Origin: Mycolicibacterium aurum
GTDB lineage: Bacteria > Actinomycetota > Actinomycetes > Mycobacteriales > Mycobacteriaceae
DNA length: 64,000 bases
Direction of reading: 5' to 3'
Assembly: GCA_900078775.1 (NCBI GenBank)
Contig: LT549889.1
Coordinates: 4,030,001 to 4,094,000, forward strand
Each line of letters starts with the position of its first letter. The first letter of the stretch is position 1. Both the position numbers and the translations under genes were made by a program. The notes below the pieces were generated by a model that was not told the DNA's origin, searched no databases, and saw only the letters and a list, made by a program, of their open reading frames with translations. Of the stretch, positions 31,418-39,220 are shown in pieces.

Positions 31418-32472
31418 GGCGACTTCGGCCTCACCAGGAGTCGTTCGGCGATCATGCCGCGCAGGTAGTCCGCGAGGCTGTCGGGCAGCTTGCCCGGCTG
31501 GAAGTAGGAATCCAGCAGGACCTCGGCGATGGCGGCCGGGGGCAGGCCGTACAGGTTGATCTGGAAGCCGGGTCCGGAACCGACCACCTCACCGAGCGCG
31601 GTCGCGTACGGCGGCAGCCGGCGCAGCGCCTCGCCGATGTGCTCACGGCGTTCGAGCAGATTGTCCATCACCTTGTTCAGGTTCTGCAGTGCGGGCAGGA
31701 ACTCCCGCTTGTTGTCGGCGACGAAGCCGGAAAGCTGCTGGGAGACATCGTCGATACCGGCGATCAGGGTGCTCAGCGCCTGCCTGCGCTCGTCCAGCGC
31801 GGCGAACAGCAGGTTGCCGTCGGTGATCAACTGGTTGACCTGCCCGGCTCGCTGGGCCAGCGTGTCGGACACCCGCTTGGCGTGCATCAGCAGCTGTTCC
31901 AGCGCCTCGTCGCGCTTGTTCAGGCTGCGGCTCAGATCGGCCATCCCGTCCAGGGCGCCGCGCAGCTGCGGGGTGGCATCCTTCAGGGTGTCGGTCAGGG
32001 TCTGCAACGCCTGCTCGAATCGCGGCTTGTCCAGTGCGCCGACATTGCTGCCGAGGTCCTGCAGCGCGGTGTTGAGCGTGTACGGAGTCGTGGTGCGCCC
32101 CACCGGGATCGAGGTGGAGTCACCGCTACCGCCCGGGGTCACCGACAGCAGTTTCTGCCCCAACACGGTGTCGGTCTTGATCGCGACCAGCGTCTGATTG
32201 CCGATCCTGATGTCCCGGGCCACGGTGAAGTCCACCTTGGCCTGATCGCCGGCCAGCGAGACGTCGGTGACCGAGCCGACCTTGACGCCGGACACCGCGA
32301 CGTCGTTGCCCGGGGTGATGCCGCCGGCGTCGGTGAAGTACGCGGCATAGCTGCGTCCCTGCGGATACCAGGGCAGCCCGGCGTACCCGAAGGAGACCAG
32401 CACCAGGCAGGCCACCACGAAGATGCCCAGGATCCCGGTGCGGAGCGGATTGCTGCGGTCTGGACTAGCCAT
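31414..32472 (-). CDS. mce4C: Mce4C
   Basis: 352 residues. N-terminal helix (ILGIFVVACLVLVSFGYAGL), MCE domain with YFTDAGGITPGNDVAVSGVK and VGSVTDVSLAG, then the coiled helical region (ALQDLGSNVGALDKPRFEQA) and a short C-terminus. Overlaps mce4B by 8 bp and mce4D by 4 bp. A subunit of the Mce4 steroid transporter. Confidence 0.92.
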   Translation of the reverse strand: MASPDRSNPLRTGILGIFVVACLVLVSFGYAGLPWYPQGRSYAAYFTDAGGITPGNDVAVSGVKVGSVTDVSLAGDQAKVDFTVARDIRIGNQTLVAIKTDTVLGQKLLSVTPGGSGDSTSIPVGRTTTPYTLNTALQDLGSNVGALDKPRFEQALQTLTDTLKDATPQLRGALDGMADLSRSLNKRDEALEQLLMHAKRVSDTLAQRAGQVNQLITDGNLLFAALDERRQALSTLIAGIDDVSQQLSGFVADNKREFLPALQNLNKVMDNLLERREHIGEALRRLPPYATALGEVVGSGPGFQINLYGLPPAAIAEVLLDSYFQPGKLPDSLADYLRGMIAERLLVRPKSP

Positions 32473-33502
32473 TCTCCGAGCACCTCCCCTTCGACGGGTC
32501 CGGCGGTCCGCCGAACGGGATCAGGATGTCGCTGCCTGCCGGTCCGTTGACCTTCAGGCGCACCGAGCAGTAGTACACGTTGAAGAACGCTCCGTAGGCG
32601 CCGAGGGAGTTGAGCCGCATGTAGTTCTCGGCCAGCGGCTCGATCACCTTGTTGATGTCATCCTTGCGCGCATCCATCAGCTGCATGAGCGGCCGGGTGT
32701 TCTCCAGCACGCCCTGCAGCGGCCGGCGGGATGCCTCCAGCATCTCGGTCAGATCGTTCTCGGCCGAGGCCAACGGCACGATGGCGCCGGCGATCGGGTC
32801 GCGGTTCTCGGCCAGCCCGGTGATGAGTCGCTGCAGTTCGTCGACGCTCGCGTCGAACTGGGCGCCCTTCTCGTCGATGGTGCCGAGCACGGTGTTCAGG
32901 TTGGTGATCACCTCACCGATGAGCTCGTCGCGGGCGGCCAGGTTCTTGCTGAACGAGCTGGTGTTGGACAGCAGGCCGGCGACCGCACCGCCCTGGCCCT
33001 GCAGCAATTCGATCACCGCGTTGCTGACCTCGTTGACCTTGTTGCCGTCGAGGCCCTTGAGCACCGGGCGCAAACCGCCGAGCAGCGCGTCGAGATCCAG
33101 TGCGGGCTGGGTGTTCTCCTGGGAGATCGTCGCACCGGCCGGGAGCTTCTTGAGTTCACCGGGGCCGGAGGTGATCTCCATGTACCGGTCACCGACCAGG
33201 TTCTCGTAGCGCACCACGGCCCGGGTGGAGGTGTAGAGCTGATAGCGCTTGTCGACGTCGAAGGCGACATCGACGGTGTTGTCCGGGTTCAGCGTCACCG
33301 AGTTGACGGTGCCGACCGGGACGCCGGCGATGCGGACGTCCTGCCCGGACTTCAGCCGGGACGCCTCGGCGAAGGTTGCGTGGAAGGAGTTACTCGAGGA
33401 GAACCGGAACTGGCCGAACACCACGATCAGGCCCGCGGCGACCAGCACCATCGCGAGGCTGAACACCGTGACGTTGATCAGGGTGCGCTTGTGACTGTCC
33501 AT
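32465..33502 (-). CDS. mce4B: Mce4B
   Basis: 345 residues from ATG 33502 (MDSHKRTLINVTVFSLAM). N-terminal membrane helix, MCE domain (HATFAEASRLKSGQDVRIAG, VPVGTVNSVTL), helical domain, and a C-terminal VYYCSVRLKVNGPAGSDIL pattern. The start is fixed by the TGATG overlap with the third MSACAKKRGA mini-ORF, whose GAGGT serves as its ribosome binding site. A longer reading through the repeat is possible in frame but would translate the repeat itself. Confidence 0.92.
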   Translation of the reverse strand: MDSHKRTLINVTVFSLAMVLVAAGLIVVFGQFRFSSSNSFHATFAEASRLKSGQDVRIAGVPVGTVNSVTLNPDNTVDVAFDVDKRYQLYTSTRAVVRYENLVGDRYMEITSGPGELKKLPAGATISQENTQPALDLDALLGGLRPVLKGLDGNKVNEVSNAVIELLQGQGGAVAGLLSNTSSFSKNLAARDELIGEVITNLNTVLGTIDEKGAQFDASVDELQRLITGLAENRDPIAGAIVPLASAENDLTEMLEASRRPLQGVLENTRPLMQLMDARKDDINKVIEPLAENYMRLNSLGAYGAFFNVYYCSVRLKVNGPAGSDILIPFGGPPDPSKGRCSENG

Positions 33503-33534
33503 CAGGCACCTCGCTTCTTCGCGCAAGCGCTCAT
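33502..33534 (-). CDS. Mini-ORF 3, MSACAKKRGA, coupled to mce4B
   Basis: 10 codons plus TGA. The TGA overlaps the mce4B ATG (TGATG), and the ATG overlaps the stop of mini-ORF 2. GAGGT inside it is the ribosome binding site for mce4B. Whether the peptide itself matters is unknown; translational coupling is the likely role. Confidence 0.5.
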   Translation of the reverse strand: MSACAKKRGA

Positions 33535-33566
33535 CAGGCACCTCGCTTCTTCGCGCAAGCGCTCAT
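33534..33566 (-). CDS. Mini-ORF 2, MSACAKKRGA
   Basis: Identical to mini-ORF 3. Its start overlaps the stop of mini-ORF 1 and its stop overlaps the start of mini-ORF 3. The overlap of one base per unit explains the 32-bp period of a 33-nt ORF. Confidence 0.5.
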   Translation of the reverse strand: MSACAKKRGA

Positions 33567-33598
33567 CAGGCACCTCGCTTCTTCGCGCAAGCGCTCAT
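33566..33598 (-). CDS. Mini-ORF 1, MSACAKKRGA, coupled to mce4A
   Basis: Its ATG overlaps the mce4A stop (TGATG), so ribosomes finishing mce4A can restart here and pass along the chain to mce4B. Its sequence is identical to the next two units. Confidence 0.5.
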   Translation of the reverse strand: MSACAKKRGA

Positions 33599-34800
33599 CA
33601 GTAGTCATCCCGTTCCGCGTATGCACCGTTGAACAGGAACTGCAGCGTCGAGGGTGCGTTGAACTGCAACTCGGTGTTCGGTTCGAAGGGCACGTAGGCG
33701 TTGTCGGTGACCAGGAACGGCGAACGGAACCACGAGCCGCCGTACTGCTTGGACGGCATATCGGGTAGACCGCGGCAGTTGGGGCCGCCGGTGGCGTTCA
33801 CGATCGGCAGGCTCTCCGGGAACGTGTACACCGGGGAGCCCGGCAGGAAGTTCGAGTTCACGTACAGGCCGGGGCGGATGCCGCCGATGATCGGGGCGAA
33901 CGTGTCGATGGCCTTGCTGGTGCCCTTGAGGGTGCAGCCGATCATCGGCGAGTATTCGCCGGCCACCTTGAGCGGGGCCCGCAGCCGCTGGATCGCGGCG
34001 ATGTAGTCGTCGGCGCCGGGTTCCAGTGTGGCGGTGCCGTTCTCGGCCAGGCCGGTCGCGGCCAGCAGGGTGGCATTCAGGTTGTCCTGCTGGTCGATGA
34101 GGGTGTTCGACAGGCTGGGCGCGTTGTCGAAGATGGTGGCCAGATCCTGCCCGGCGTCACCGTAGATGTCGGCGACGACGGCGGCCTTGCGGAAATCCTC
34201 CTGCAGGGTCGGCAGCTTGGGGTTGATCTGCTGCAGGTAGCCGTTGAGTCCGGACAGCATCACGCCCAGGTTCTCGCCGTTGCCGCGCAGGCCCTCGGCC
34301 AGCGCGGTGACGGTGGCGTTCAGGTTGATCGGATCGACCTTGGCCAGCACGTCGCTCAGCGTCTGGAACAGCGTGTTGACCTCGAGCTGCACACCCTGGG
34401 CCTGGATGTGGGTGCCGGGGCGCAGCGAGTTGCCGGTCGGCTGCTCGGGCGGCAGGAACTCCACCGACTTGGCGCCGAAGATGGTGGTGCCGCCGATCTT
34501 CACCACGGCGTTGGACGGGATGTAGCGCATCTGGCCGCGGTCGATGGCCAGCGTCAGCTTGGCCTGATCGCCGGCGTACTCGATCTTGTTGACCTTGCCG
34601 ATCTGGATGCCGCGGTACTTGACCTTGGCGTCGTTCTCCATCACCAGACCGGCCCGCTGCGAGGACACCGTCACGGTCTCGGTCGGGGTGAATGCCGCCG
34701 TATAGAACAGGTAGGTGAACACCGCAGCGGCGAGCACGACAGTCGCCATGATCGCGGCGGCGATCCTGACGTGACTGCGTTTGGCTGCTCCGTCTGACAT
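33598..34800 (-). CDS. mce4A: Mce4A
   Basis: 400 residues from ATG 34800 (MSDGAAKRSHVRIAAAIMAT). Membrane helix, MCE domain (VMENDAKVKYRGIQIGKVNK), IGGTTIFGAKSVEFLPPEQP, helical region and a Mce1A-like C-terminus (YTFPESLPIVNATGGPNCRG). The first Mce subunit of the steroid importer; Rv3499c homologue. It starts 5 bp after yrbE4B and ends in the repeat chain. Confidence 0.92.
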   Translation of the reverse strand: MSDGAAKRSHVRIAAAIMATVVLAAAVFTYLFYTAAFTPTETVTVSSQRAGLVMENDAKVKYRGIQIGKVNKIEYAGDQAKLTLAIDRGQMRYIPSNAVVKIGGTTIFGAKSVEFLPPEQPTGNSLRPGTHIQAQGVQLEVNTLFQTLSDVLAKVDPINLNATVTALAEGLRGNGENLGVMLSGLNGYLQQINPKLPTLQEDFRKAAVVADIYGDAGQDLATIFDNAPSLSNTLIDQQDNLNATLLAATGLAENGTATLEPGADDYIAAIQRLRAPLKVAGEYSPMIGCTLKGTSKAIDTFAPIIGGIRPGLYVNSNFLPGSPVYTFPESLPIVNATGGPNCRGLPDMPSKQYGGSWFRSPFLVTDNAYVPFEPNTELQFNAPSTLQFLFNGAYAERDDY

Positions 34801-34805
34801 CTGGT

Positions 34806-35648
34806 CTACCCCGAGAGATTGAAGTTGCCGGACGCGCCGTAGACGGCGAGCGAGATCAACAGGGTGATGGTGACGACCACGATGAGCGAGGTGCGCACGG
34901 CCTGACCGACGGCGATGCCCACGCCGACCGGCCCGCCGGAGGCGGTGTAGCCGTAGTAGGTGTGCACCAGCATCACCGCGATCGCCATGACGATCGCCTG
35001 CAGGAACGACCACAGCAGGTCGCTCGGGATCAGGAAGGTATTGAAGTAGTGGTCGTACAGGCCGGCGGACTGCCCGTTGATGAACACCGTGGTGAACCGG
35101 GCGGCGAAGAAGGCCGCCAGCACCGACAGTGAGTACAGCGGGACGATCGCGATGAGTCCGGCCACGATCCGGGTGGACACCAGATACGACACCGCGTGCA
35201 CGGCCATCGCCTCGACGGCGTCGATCTCCTCGGCGACCCGCATCGCGCCCAGCTGTGCCGTGGTGCCGGCGCCGATGGTGGCGGCCAGCGCGATGCCGGC
35301 GATCACCGGGGCCACGATGCGGACGTTGAGGAAGGCGGACAGGAAGCCGGTCAGCGCCTCGATGCCGATGTTGCCCAGCGAGGAGTAGCCCTGCACGGCG
35401 ATGACGCCGCCGGAGGCCAGCGTCAGGAACGCGGCCACACCGACGGTGCCGCCGATCATGACCAACGCGCCTGCGCCCATGGTCATCTCGGCGACCAGCC
35501 GGATGGTCTCCTTGCGGTACCGGGTGATGGCGTTGGGGATGTAGCGCACCGATTCGCCGTAGAACAGCGCCTGCTCGCCCACGGTGTCGACGGCGCGCGG
35601 GACACCTCGGAAGAATCTGCGCAGCCGTACTGTCGCGTCGTAACTCAC
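34806..35648 (-). CDS. yrbE4B: YrbE4B permease
   Basis: 280 residues from GTG 35648 (MSYDATVRLRRFFRGVPRAV). MlaE/YrbE family with about five to six membrane helices; the family segment IGAGTTAQLGAMRVAEEIDAVEAM is the coupling loop that contacts the MceG ATPase. Its GTG overlaps the stop of the upstream 11-codon mini-ORF (GTGA). With YrbE4A it forms the inner-membrane channel of Mce4. The ATPase MceG is not in this window. Confidence 0.92.
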   Translation of the reverse strand: MSYDATVRLRRFFRGVPRAVDTVGEQALFYGESVRYIPNAITRYRKETIRLVAEMTMGAGALVMIGGTVGVAAFLTLASGGVIAVQGYSSLGNIGIEALTGFLSAFLNVRIVAPVIAGIALAATIGAGTTAQLGAMRVAEEIDAVEAMAVHAVSYLVSTRIVAGLIAIVPLYSLSVLAAFFAARFTTVFINGQSAGLYDHYFNTFLIPSDLLWSFLQAIVMAIAVMLVHTYYGYTASGGPVGVGIAVGQAVRTSLIVVVTITLLISLAVYGASGNFNLSG

Positions 35649-35680
35649 AGTTGCCGTCTCTTCTTCGCGCAAGCGCTCAT
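35645..35680 (-). CDS. Mini-ORF, MSACAKKRRQL, between yrbE4A and yrbE4B
   Basis: 11 codons plus TGA. The first eight residues equal those of the three mini-ORFs upstream of mce4B, and 22 bp of DNA (35660-35681) are identical. Its TGA overlaps the yrbE4B GTG (GTGA). It begins 11 nt after the yrbE4A stop. Same apparent function, coupling translation across a junction. Confidence 0.5.
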   Translation of the reverse strand: MSACAKKRRQL

Positions 35681-35691
35681 CGGTAGCCGCA

Positions 35692-36468
35692 TCACTGATC
35701 CAGGATCCGAACGCCGACGGCGGTCATGATGACGTTGATGACGAACAGGCAGATGAAGGCGTAGACCACGGTCTCGTTGACCGCGATGCCCACGCCCTTG
35801 GGTCCGCCCTGCACGGTCAGGCCGCGGTAGCAGCCGACCAGGCCGGCGACCACACCGAAGAGCATCGCCTTCACCTCGGCGAGCAGCAGTTCGGGCAGGC
35901 CGGTCAGCACGGTGAGGCCGTTGATGAAGGCACCGGGGTTGACCCCCTGCAGGAAGACCGAGAACACGTAACCGCCGGCCAGGCCGATCGCGCAGACCAG
36001 ACCGTTGAGCAGCAGCGCCACCACGGTGGACGCGAGCACGCGGGGCACCACCAGGCGCTGGATCGGGTCGATGCCGAGCACCCGCATCGCGTCGATCTCT
36101 TCACGGATGGTGCGGGCACCGAGATCGGCGCAGATGGCGGTGGCGCCGGCGCCGGCGACGACCAGCACGGTGACCACCGGGCCGAGCTGGGTGACGGTGC
36201 CGAAGGCGGTGCCCGCGCCGGAGAGGTCGGCCGCGCCGAGTTCGCGCAGCAGGATGTTCAGGGTGAAAGCGACCAGCACGGTGAACGGGATCGAGACCAA
36301 CAGCGTCGGGATCAAGGAGACGCGGGCGATCATCCAGGTCTGGTCGAGGAACTCGCGGAACTGGAACGGCCGCCGGAACATCTTGACGAACGTGTCGATG
36401 GTCATTTCGAAGAACCCACCCACGGCCCGAGCCGGAGCCGCAAGCTGTTCGATCAACCTCGACTCCAT
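35692..36468 (-). CDS. yrbE4A: YrbE4A permease
   Basis: 258 residues, MlaE family: MTIDTFVKMFRRPFQFREFL, then membrane helices and the coupling segment ICADLGARTIREEIDAMRVLG. Nearly identical in pattern to Rv3501c. First gene of the mce4 operon. Start ATG 36468 (MESRLIEQLAAPARAVGGFF) includes a few more residues than the M. tuberculosis protein; a start nearer LAAPARAVGG cannot be excluded. KstR boxes lie upstream at 36591 and 36679. Confidence 0.93.
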   Translation of the reverse strand: MESRLIEQLAAPARAVGGFFEMTIDTFVKMFRRPFQFREFLDQTWMIARVSLIPTLLVSIPFTVLVAFTLNILLRELGAADLSGAGTAFGTVTQLGPVVTVLVVAGAGATAICADLGARTIREEIDAMRVLGIDPIQRLVVPRVLASTVVALLLNGLVCAIGLAGGYVFSVFLQGVNPGAFINGLTVLTGLPELLLAEVKAMLFGVVAGLVGCYRGLTVQGGPKGVGIAVNETVVYAFICLFVINVIMTAVGVRILDQ

Positions 36469-36590
36469 TCTCGACCGGGGTTACCGTCCCGCACTGGCGA
36501 AGAACCCGACAATATCGGTAAATCGTCCGCCAGGGCGGTCTTTCGACCCCACGTGTGCATTCTGCGCTTAGTGAGCGGGCTCATACTAAC

Positions 36591-36604
36591 TAGAACACGT
36601 TCAC
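36591..36604. promoter_or_regulatory. KstR-like box upstream of mce4 (one mismatch)
   Basis: TAGAACACGTTCAC fits TnnAACnnGTTnnA except for the last base. It lies 123 bp upstream of yrbE4A. Confidence 0.6.
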
Positions 36605-36678
36605 AGTGTCAAAGAACCGCAATGTTCGTGGTAAACGCACATTTTCGCTGGTCGCAGCGGGCGAGCTTGACACCGTTC

Positions 36679-36692
36679 TAGAACGTGTTCTA
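36679..36692. promoter_or_regulatory. KstR box upstream of mce4
   Basis: TAGAACGTGTTCTA fits the KstR motif exactly. Two boxes flank the presumed mce4 promoter, so KstR would repress the importer until 3-oxo-cholestenoyl-CoA-type intermediates appear. Confidence 0.75.
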
Positions 36693-36729
36693 GCTAGTCT
36701 GAGACTGTTGCGAACCTAGTTCTCCGAAA

Positions 36730-37656
36730 TCAAGAACCCATTAGCGCAGCGGCGGAGAAGCCCACTTCCGGGTCCCGTGCAGCAAAGTACCCACTCAACC
36801 GGGCGCTCAGCGCGGCCGGATCCCAGGCGTCCCCGTCCGCGTCGAACCGCTCGGCGACCACCGGTGCCGCCACCAGCGTGACGCTCGGGCCGTACACGAT
36901 GAACAGCTGCCCGTTGACCGCCTCGGCGGCCGGCGAGGACAGGTACGTCACCAGCGTGACGACGTGCTCCGGGGACAGCGAGTCGACCTTCCCGTCGGAC
37001 AGGTCCGGCGCCTCACCGAAGACGCCCGCGGTCATCGCGGTCCGGGCCCGGGGCGCGATGGCGTTGGCCCGCACCCCGTACCGGCTCAGGCCCCGCGCCG
37101 CCGACAGCGTCAGCGCGGTGATCCCGGCCTTGGCGGCACCGTAGTTGGCCTGCCCGACCGGGCCGGCCAGCCCGGCCTCCGAGGAGGTGTTGACCAGCCG
37201 GCCGTACACCTGCCCGTCCGCCGCCTCCTTGGCCTTGGCCTTCCAGTACGCCGCGGCGTTACGGGTCAGCAGGAAATGGCCGCGCAGGTGCACCGCGATC
37301 ACCGCGTCCCAGTCCTCGTCGGACATGTTGAACAGCATCTTGTCCCGGGTGATGCCGGCGTTGTTGACCACGATGCCCAGCCCGCCGAGCCGGTCCGCGG
37401 TCTCGACGAGTTCGTCCGCCGTGCTGCGCGCGCTGATGTCGCCGGGCACCGCGATGCCCTTGGACCCGGCGGCCTCGATCTCGGCCAGCACGTCGGACTT
37501 GTCGAGTGCCCCCGCCATGTCGTTGACCACGACCGTCGCACCGGCGCGGGCCAGTCCGATGGCTTCGGCCCGGCCGAGGCCGGCGGCCGCGCCGGTGACG
37601 ACCGCGACCTTTCCGGACAGGTCGATGGCGTTCTCGTTCGCTGCTGTGGGGGACAC
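36730..37656 (-). CDS. hsd4A: 17beta-hydroxysteroid / beta-hydroxyacyl-CoA dehydrogenase Hsd4A
   Basis: 308 residues from GTG 37656 (VSPTAANENAIDLSGKVAVV). SDR motifs: GAAAGLGR, NNAG (VVNNAGITRD), serine in VNTSSEAG and YGAAK. The extended C-terminus (FSAAALMGS) is typical. It acts in beta-oxidation of the cholesterol side chain, oxidising 22-hydroxy-acyl-CoA intermediates, as its homologue Rv3502c does. It lies 14 bp after the ferredoxin gene fdxD. The open frame runs further upstream to 37704, but that overlaps fdxD. Confidence 0.88.
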   Translation of the reverse strand: MSPTAANENAIDLSGKVAVVTGAAAGLGRAEAIGLARAGATVVVNDMAGALDKSDVLAEIEAAGSKGIAVPGDISARSTADELVETADRLGGLGIVVNNAGITRDKMLFNMSDEDWDAVIAVHLRGHFLLTRNAAAYWKAKAKEAADGQVYGRLVNTSSEAGLAGPVGQANYGAAKAGITALTLSAARGLSRYGVRANAIAPRARTAMTAGVFGEAPDLSDGKVDSLSPEHVVTLVTYLSSPAAEAVNGQLFIVYGPSVTLVAAPVVAERFDADGDAWDPAALSARLSGYFAARDPEVGFSAAALMGS

Positions 37657-37670
37657 GGTTATGAATACCT

Positions 37671-37862
37671 CTAGTCTCTGCGGATCAGGGCTGCCCGGGG
37701 GCATTCGGCGACGGACTGCTCGGCCAGGGCCTCCAGCTCGGCGGGCACCGGGTCGAGCTTGACGACGGCGTAGTCGTCGTCGTCGAGATCGAACAGGTCG
37801 GGGGCGATGCCGAGACAGACTGCGTTTCCTTCGCAGCGGTCAAGGTCAACTTCGATACGCAT
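37671..37862 (-). CDS. fdxD: Ferredoxin FdxD (Rv3503c homologue)
   Basis: 63 residues, RIEVDLDRCEGNAVCLGIAP with three Cys (CEGNAVC ... ECPRAAL), typical of 3Fe-4S ferredoxins that give electrons to P450s or oxygenases. ATG 37862 has GAGGTT 3 nt upstream. Operon fdxD-hsd4A; the KstR box at 37938 is shared with the divergent fadE26. Likely partner of cyp142 or another P450 (inference). Confidence 0.9.
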   Translation of the reverse strand: MRIEVDLDRCEGNAVCLGIAPDLFDLDDDDYAVVKLDPVPAELEALAEQSVAECPRAALIRRD

Positions 37863-37937
37863 CAGAACCTCCTCGCGATACAGGCACGGGCTGTGTACCC
37901 ACGAGCAGGCTATCGCTACCGTCCTGGACCGCAAGAC

Positions 37938-37951
37938 TAGAACGTGTTACA
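37938..37951. promoter_or_regulatory. KstR box between fdxD and fadE26
   Basis: TAGAACGTGTTACA fits TnnAACnnGTTnnA exactly. It lies between divergent starts (37862 and 38026), so it controls both. Confidence 0.8.
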
Positions 37952-38025
37952 ACGAGTGTCACGGCCGGGTGGGCCCGATCCCTCGCGGCGCCCGGGCACC
38001 ACCCTCGACAGACAAGGACGTCGCC

Positions 38026-39207
38026 ATGCGGATCGGTTACACCGCCGAGCAGGAGGAGTTGCGCCGCGAGTTGCGGTCCTACTTCACCAAACTGATGACG
38101 CCGGAACGGGCCGAGGCCCTGGCGGCCAGCGACGGCGAGATGGGCCGCGGCAACGTCTACCGCGAGACCGTCGAGCAGATGGGCAAGGACGGCTGGCTGA
38201 CGCTGTCCTGGCCCAAGGAGTACGGCGGCCAGGCCCGCCCGCCGATGGACGGCCTGATCTTCAACGACGAGGCCGCCATCGCCAACGTGCCGGTGCCGTT
38301 CCTGACCATCAACAGCGTGGCGCCGACGATCATGGGATTCGGCACCGAGGAACAGAAGAAGTTCTTCCTGCCCAAGATCGCGGCCGGCCAGTTGCACTTC
38401 TCCATCGGCTACTCCGAGCCCGGCGCCGGCACCGACCTGGCCTCGCTGCGCACCACCGCGGTGCGCGACGGCGACGACTACGTCATCAACGGCCAGAAGA
38501 TGTGGACCTCGCTGATCGCCTACGCCGACTACGTGTGGCTGGCGGTGCGCACCAACGCCGAGGCCAAGAAGCACCGCGGCATCTCCATGCTGATCGTGCC
38601 GACCAGTGCCGAGGGCTTCTCCTGGACCCCGGTGCACACCGTGTCCGGCGTGGATACCAGCGCCACCTACTACCAGGACGTCCGGGTTCCCAAGACGGCT
38701 CTGGTCGGCGCGGAGAACGAGGGCTGGAAGCTGGTCACCAACCAGCTCAACCACGAGCGGGTCGCCCTGGTGTCCGCGCAGCCGATCTTCGTGGCCCTCA
38801 ACGGGGTTCGCGAGTGGGCGCAGAACACCAAGGATGTGCACGGCAAGCGTCTCATCGACTCCGAATGGGTCCAGCTCAACCTCGCCCGGGTGCACGCCAA
38901 GGCCGAGGTGCTCAAGCTGATCAACTGGGAACTGGCCTCGACCGAGGACGCGGCCCCGTCGCCGGCGGACGCGTCCGCGGCCAAGGTGTTCGGCACCGAA
39001 CTGGCCACCGAGGCCTACCGCCTGCTGATGGAGGTGCTGGGCACCTCGGCCACCCTGCGGACCGGTACCCCCGGCGCACTGCTGCGCGGACGGATCGAAC
39101 GTATGCACCGCTCCTGCCTGATCCTCACCTTCGGCGGCGGTACCAACGAGATCCAGCGCGACATCATCGGCATGGTTGCGCTCGGCCTGCCCCGAGTGAA
39201 CCGGTAA
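38026..39207 (+). CDS. fadE26: Acyl-CoA dehydrogenase FadE26 (ChsE4)
   Basis: 393 residues from ATG 38026 (AAGGA 9 nt upstream). Substrate/FAD-binding motif GYSEPGAGTDLASLRT, then WKLVTNQLNHERVALVSAQP and a C-terminal GGTNEIQRDIIG. It pairs with FadE27 as an alpha2beta2 heterotetramer that dehydrogenates the 27-carbon steroid acyl-CoA, the first cycle of cholesterol side-chain degradation. 13 bp before fadE27. Confidence 0.92.
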   Translation: MRIGYTAEQEELRRELRSYFTKLMTPERAEALAASDGEMGRGNVYRETVEQMGKDGWLTLSWPKEYGGQARPPMDGLIFNDEAAIANVPVPFLTINSVAPTIMGFGTEEQKKFFLPKIAAGQLHFSIGYSEPGAGTDLASLRTTAVRDGDDYVINGQKMWTSLIAYADYVWLAVRTNAEAKKHRGISMLIVPTSAEGFSWTPVHTVSGVDTSATYYQDVRVPKTALVGAENEGWKLVTNQLNHERVALVSAQPIFVALNGVREWAQNTKDVHGKRLIDSEWVQLNLARVHAKAEVLKLINWELASTEDAAPSPADASAAKVFGTELATEAYRLLMEVLGTSATLRTGTPGALLRGRIERMHRSCLILTFGGGTNEIQRDIIGMVALGLPRVNR

Positions 39208-39220
39208 GAGGAGACTTCAC

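Larger units (their letters stand above)
33501..33601 (-). repeat. Three tandem 32-bp units between mce4A and mce4B
   Basis: Units at 33501-33532, 33533-33564 and 33565-33596 are identical, with a 5-bp partial fourth. On the transcript each unit carries CGCTT...AAGCG hairpin arms, a GAGGT ribosome binding site and a TGATG stop/start overlap. The architecture recalls mycobacterial interspersed repetitive units (MIRU) but with a much shorter unit. Confidence 0.9.
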
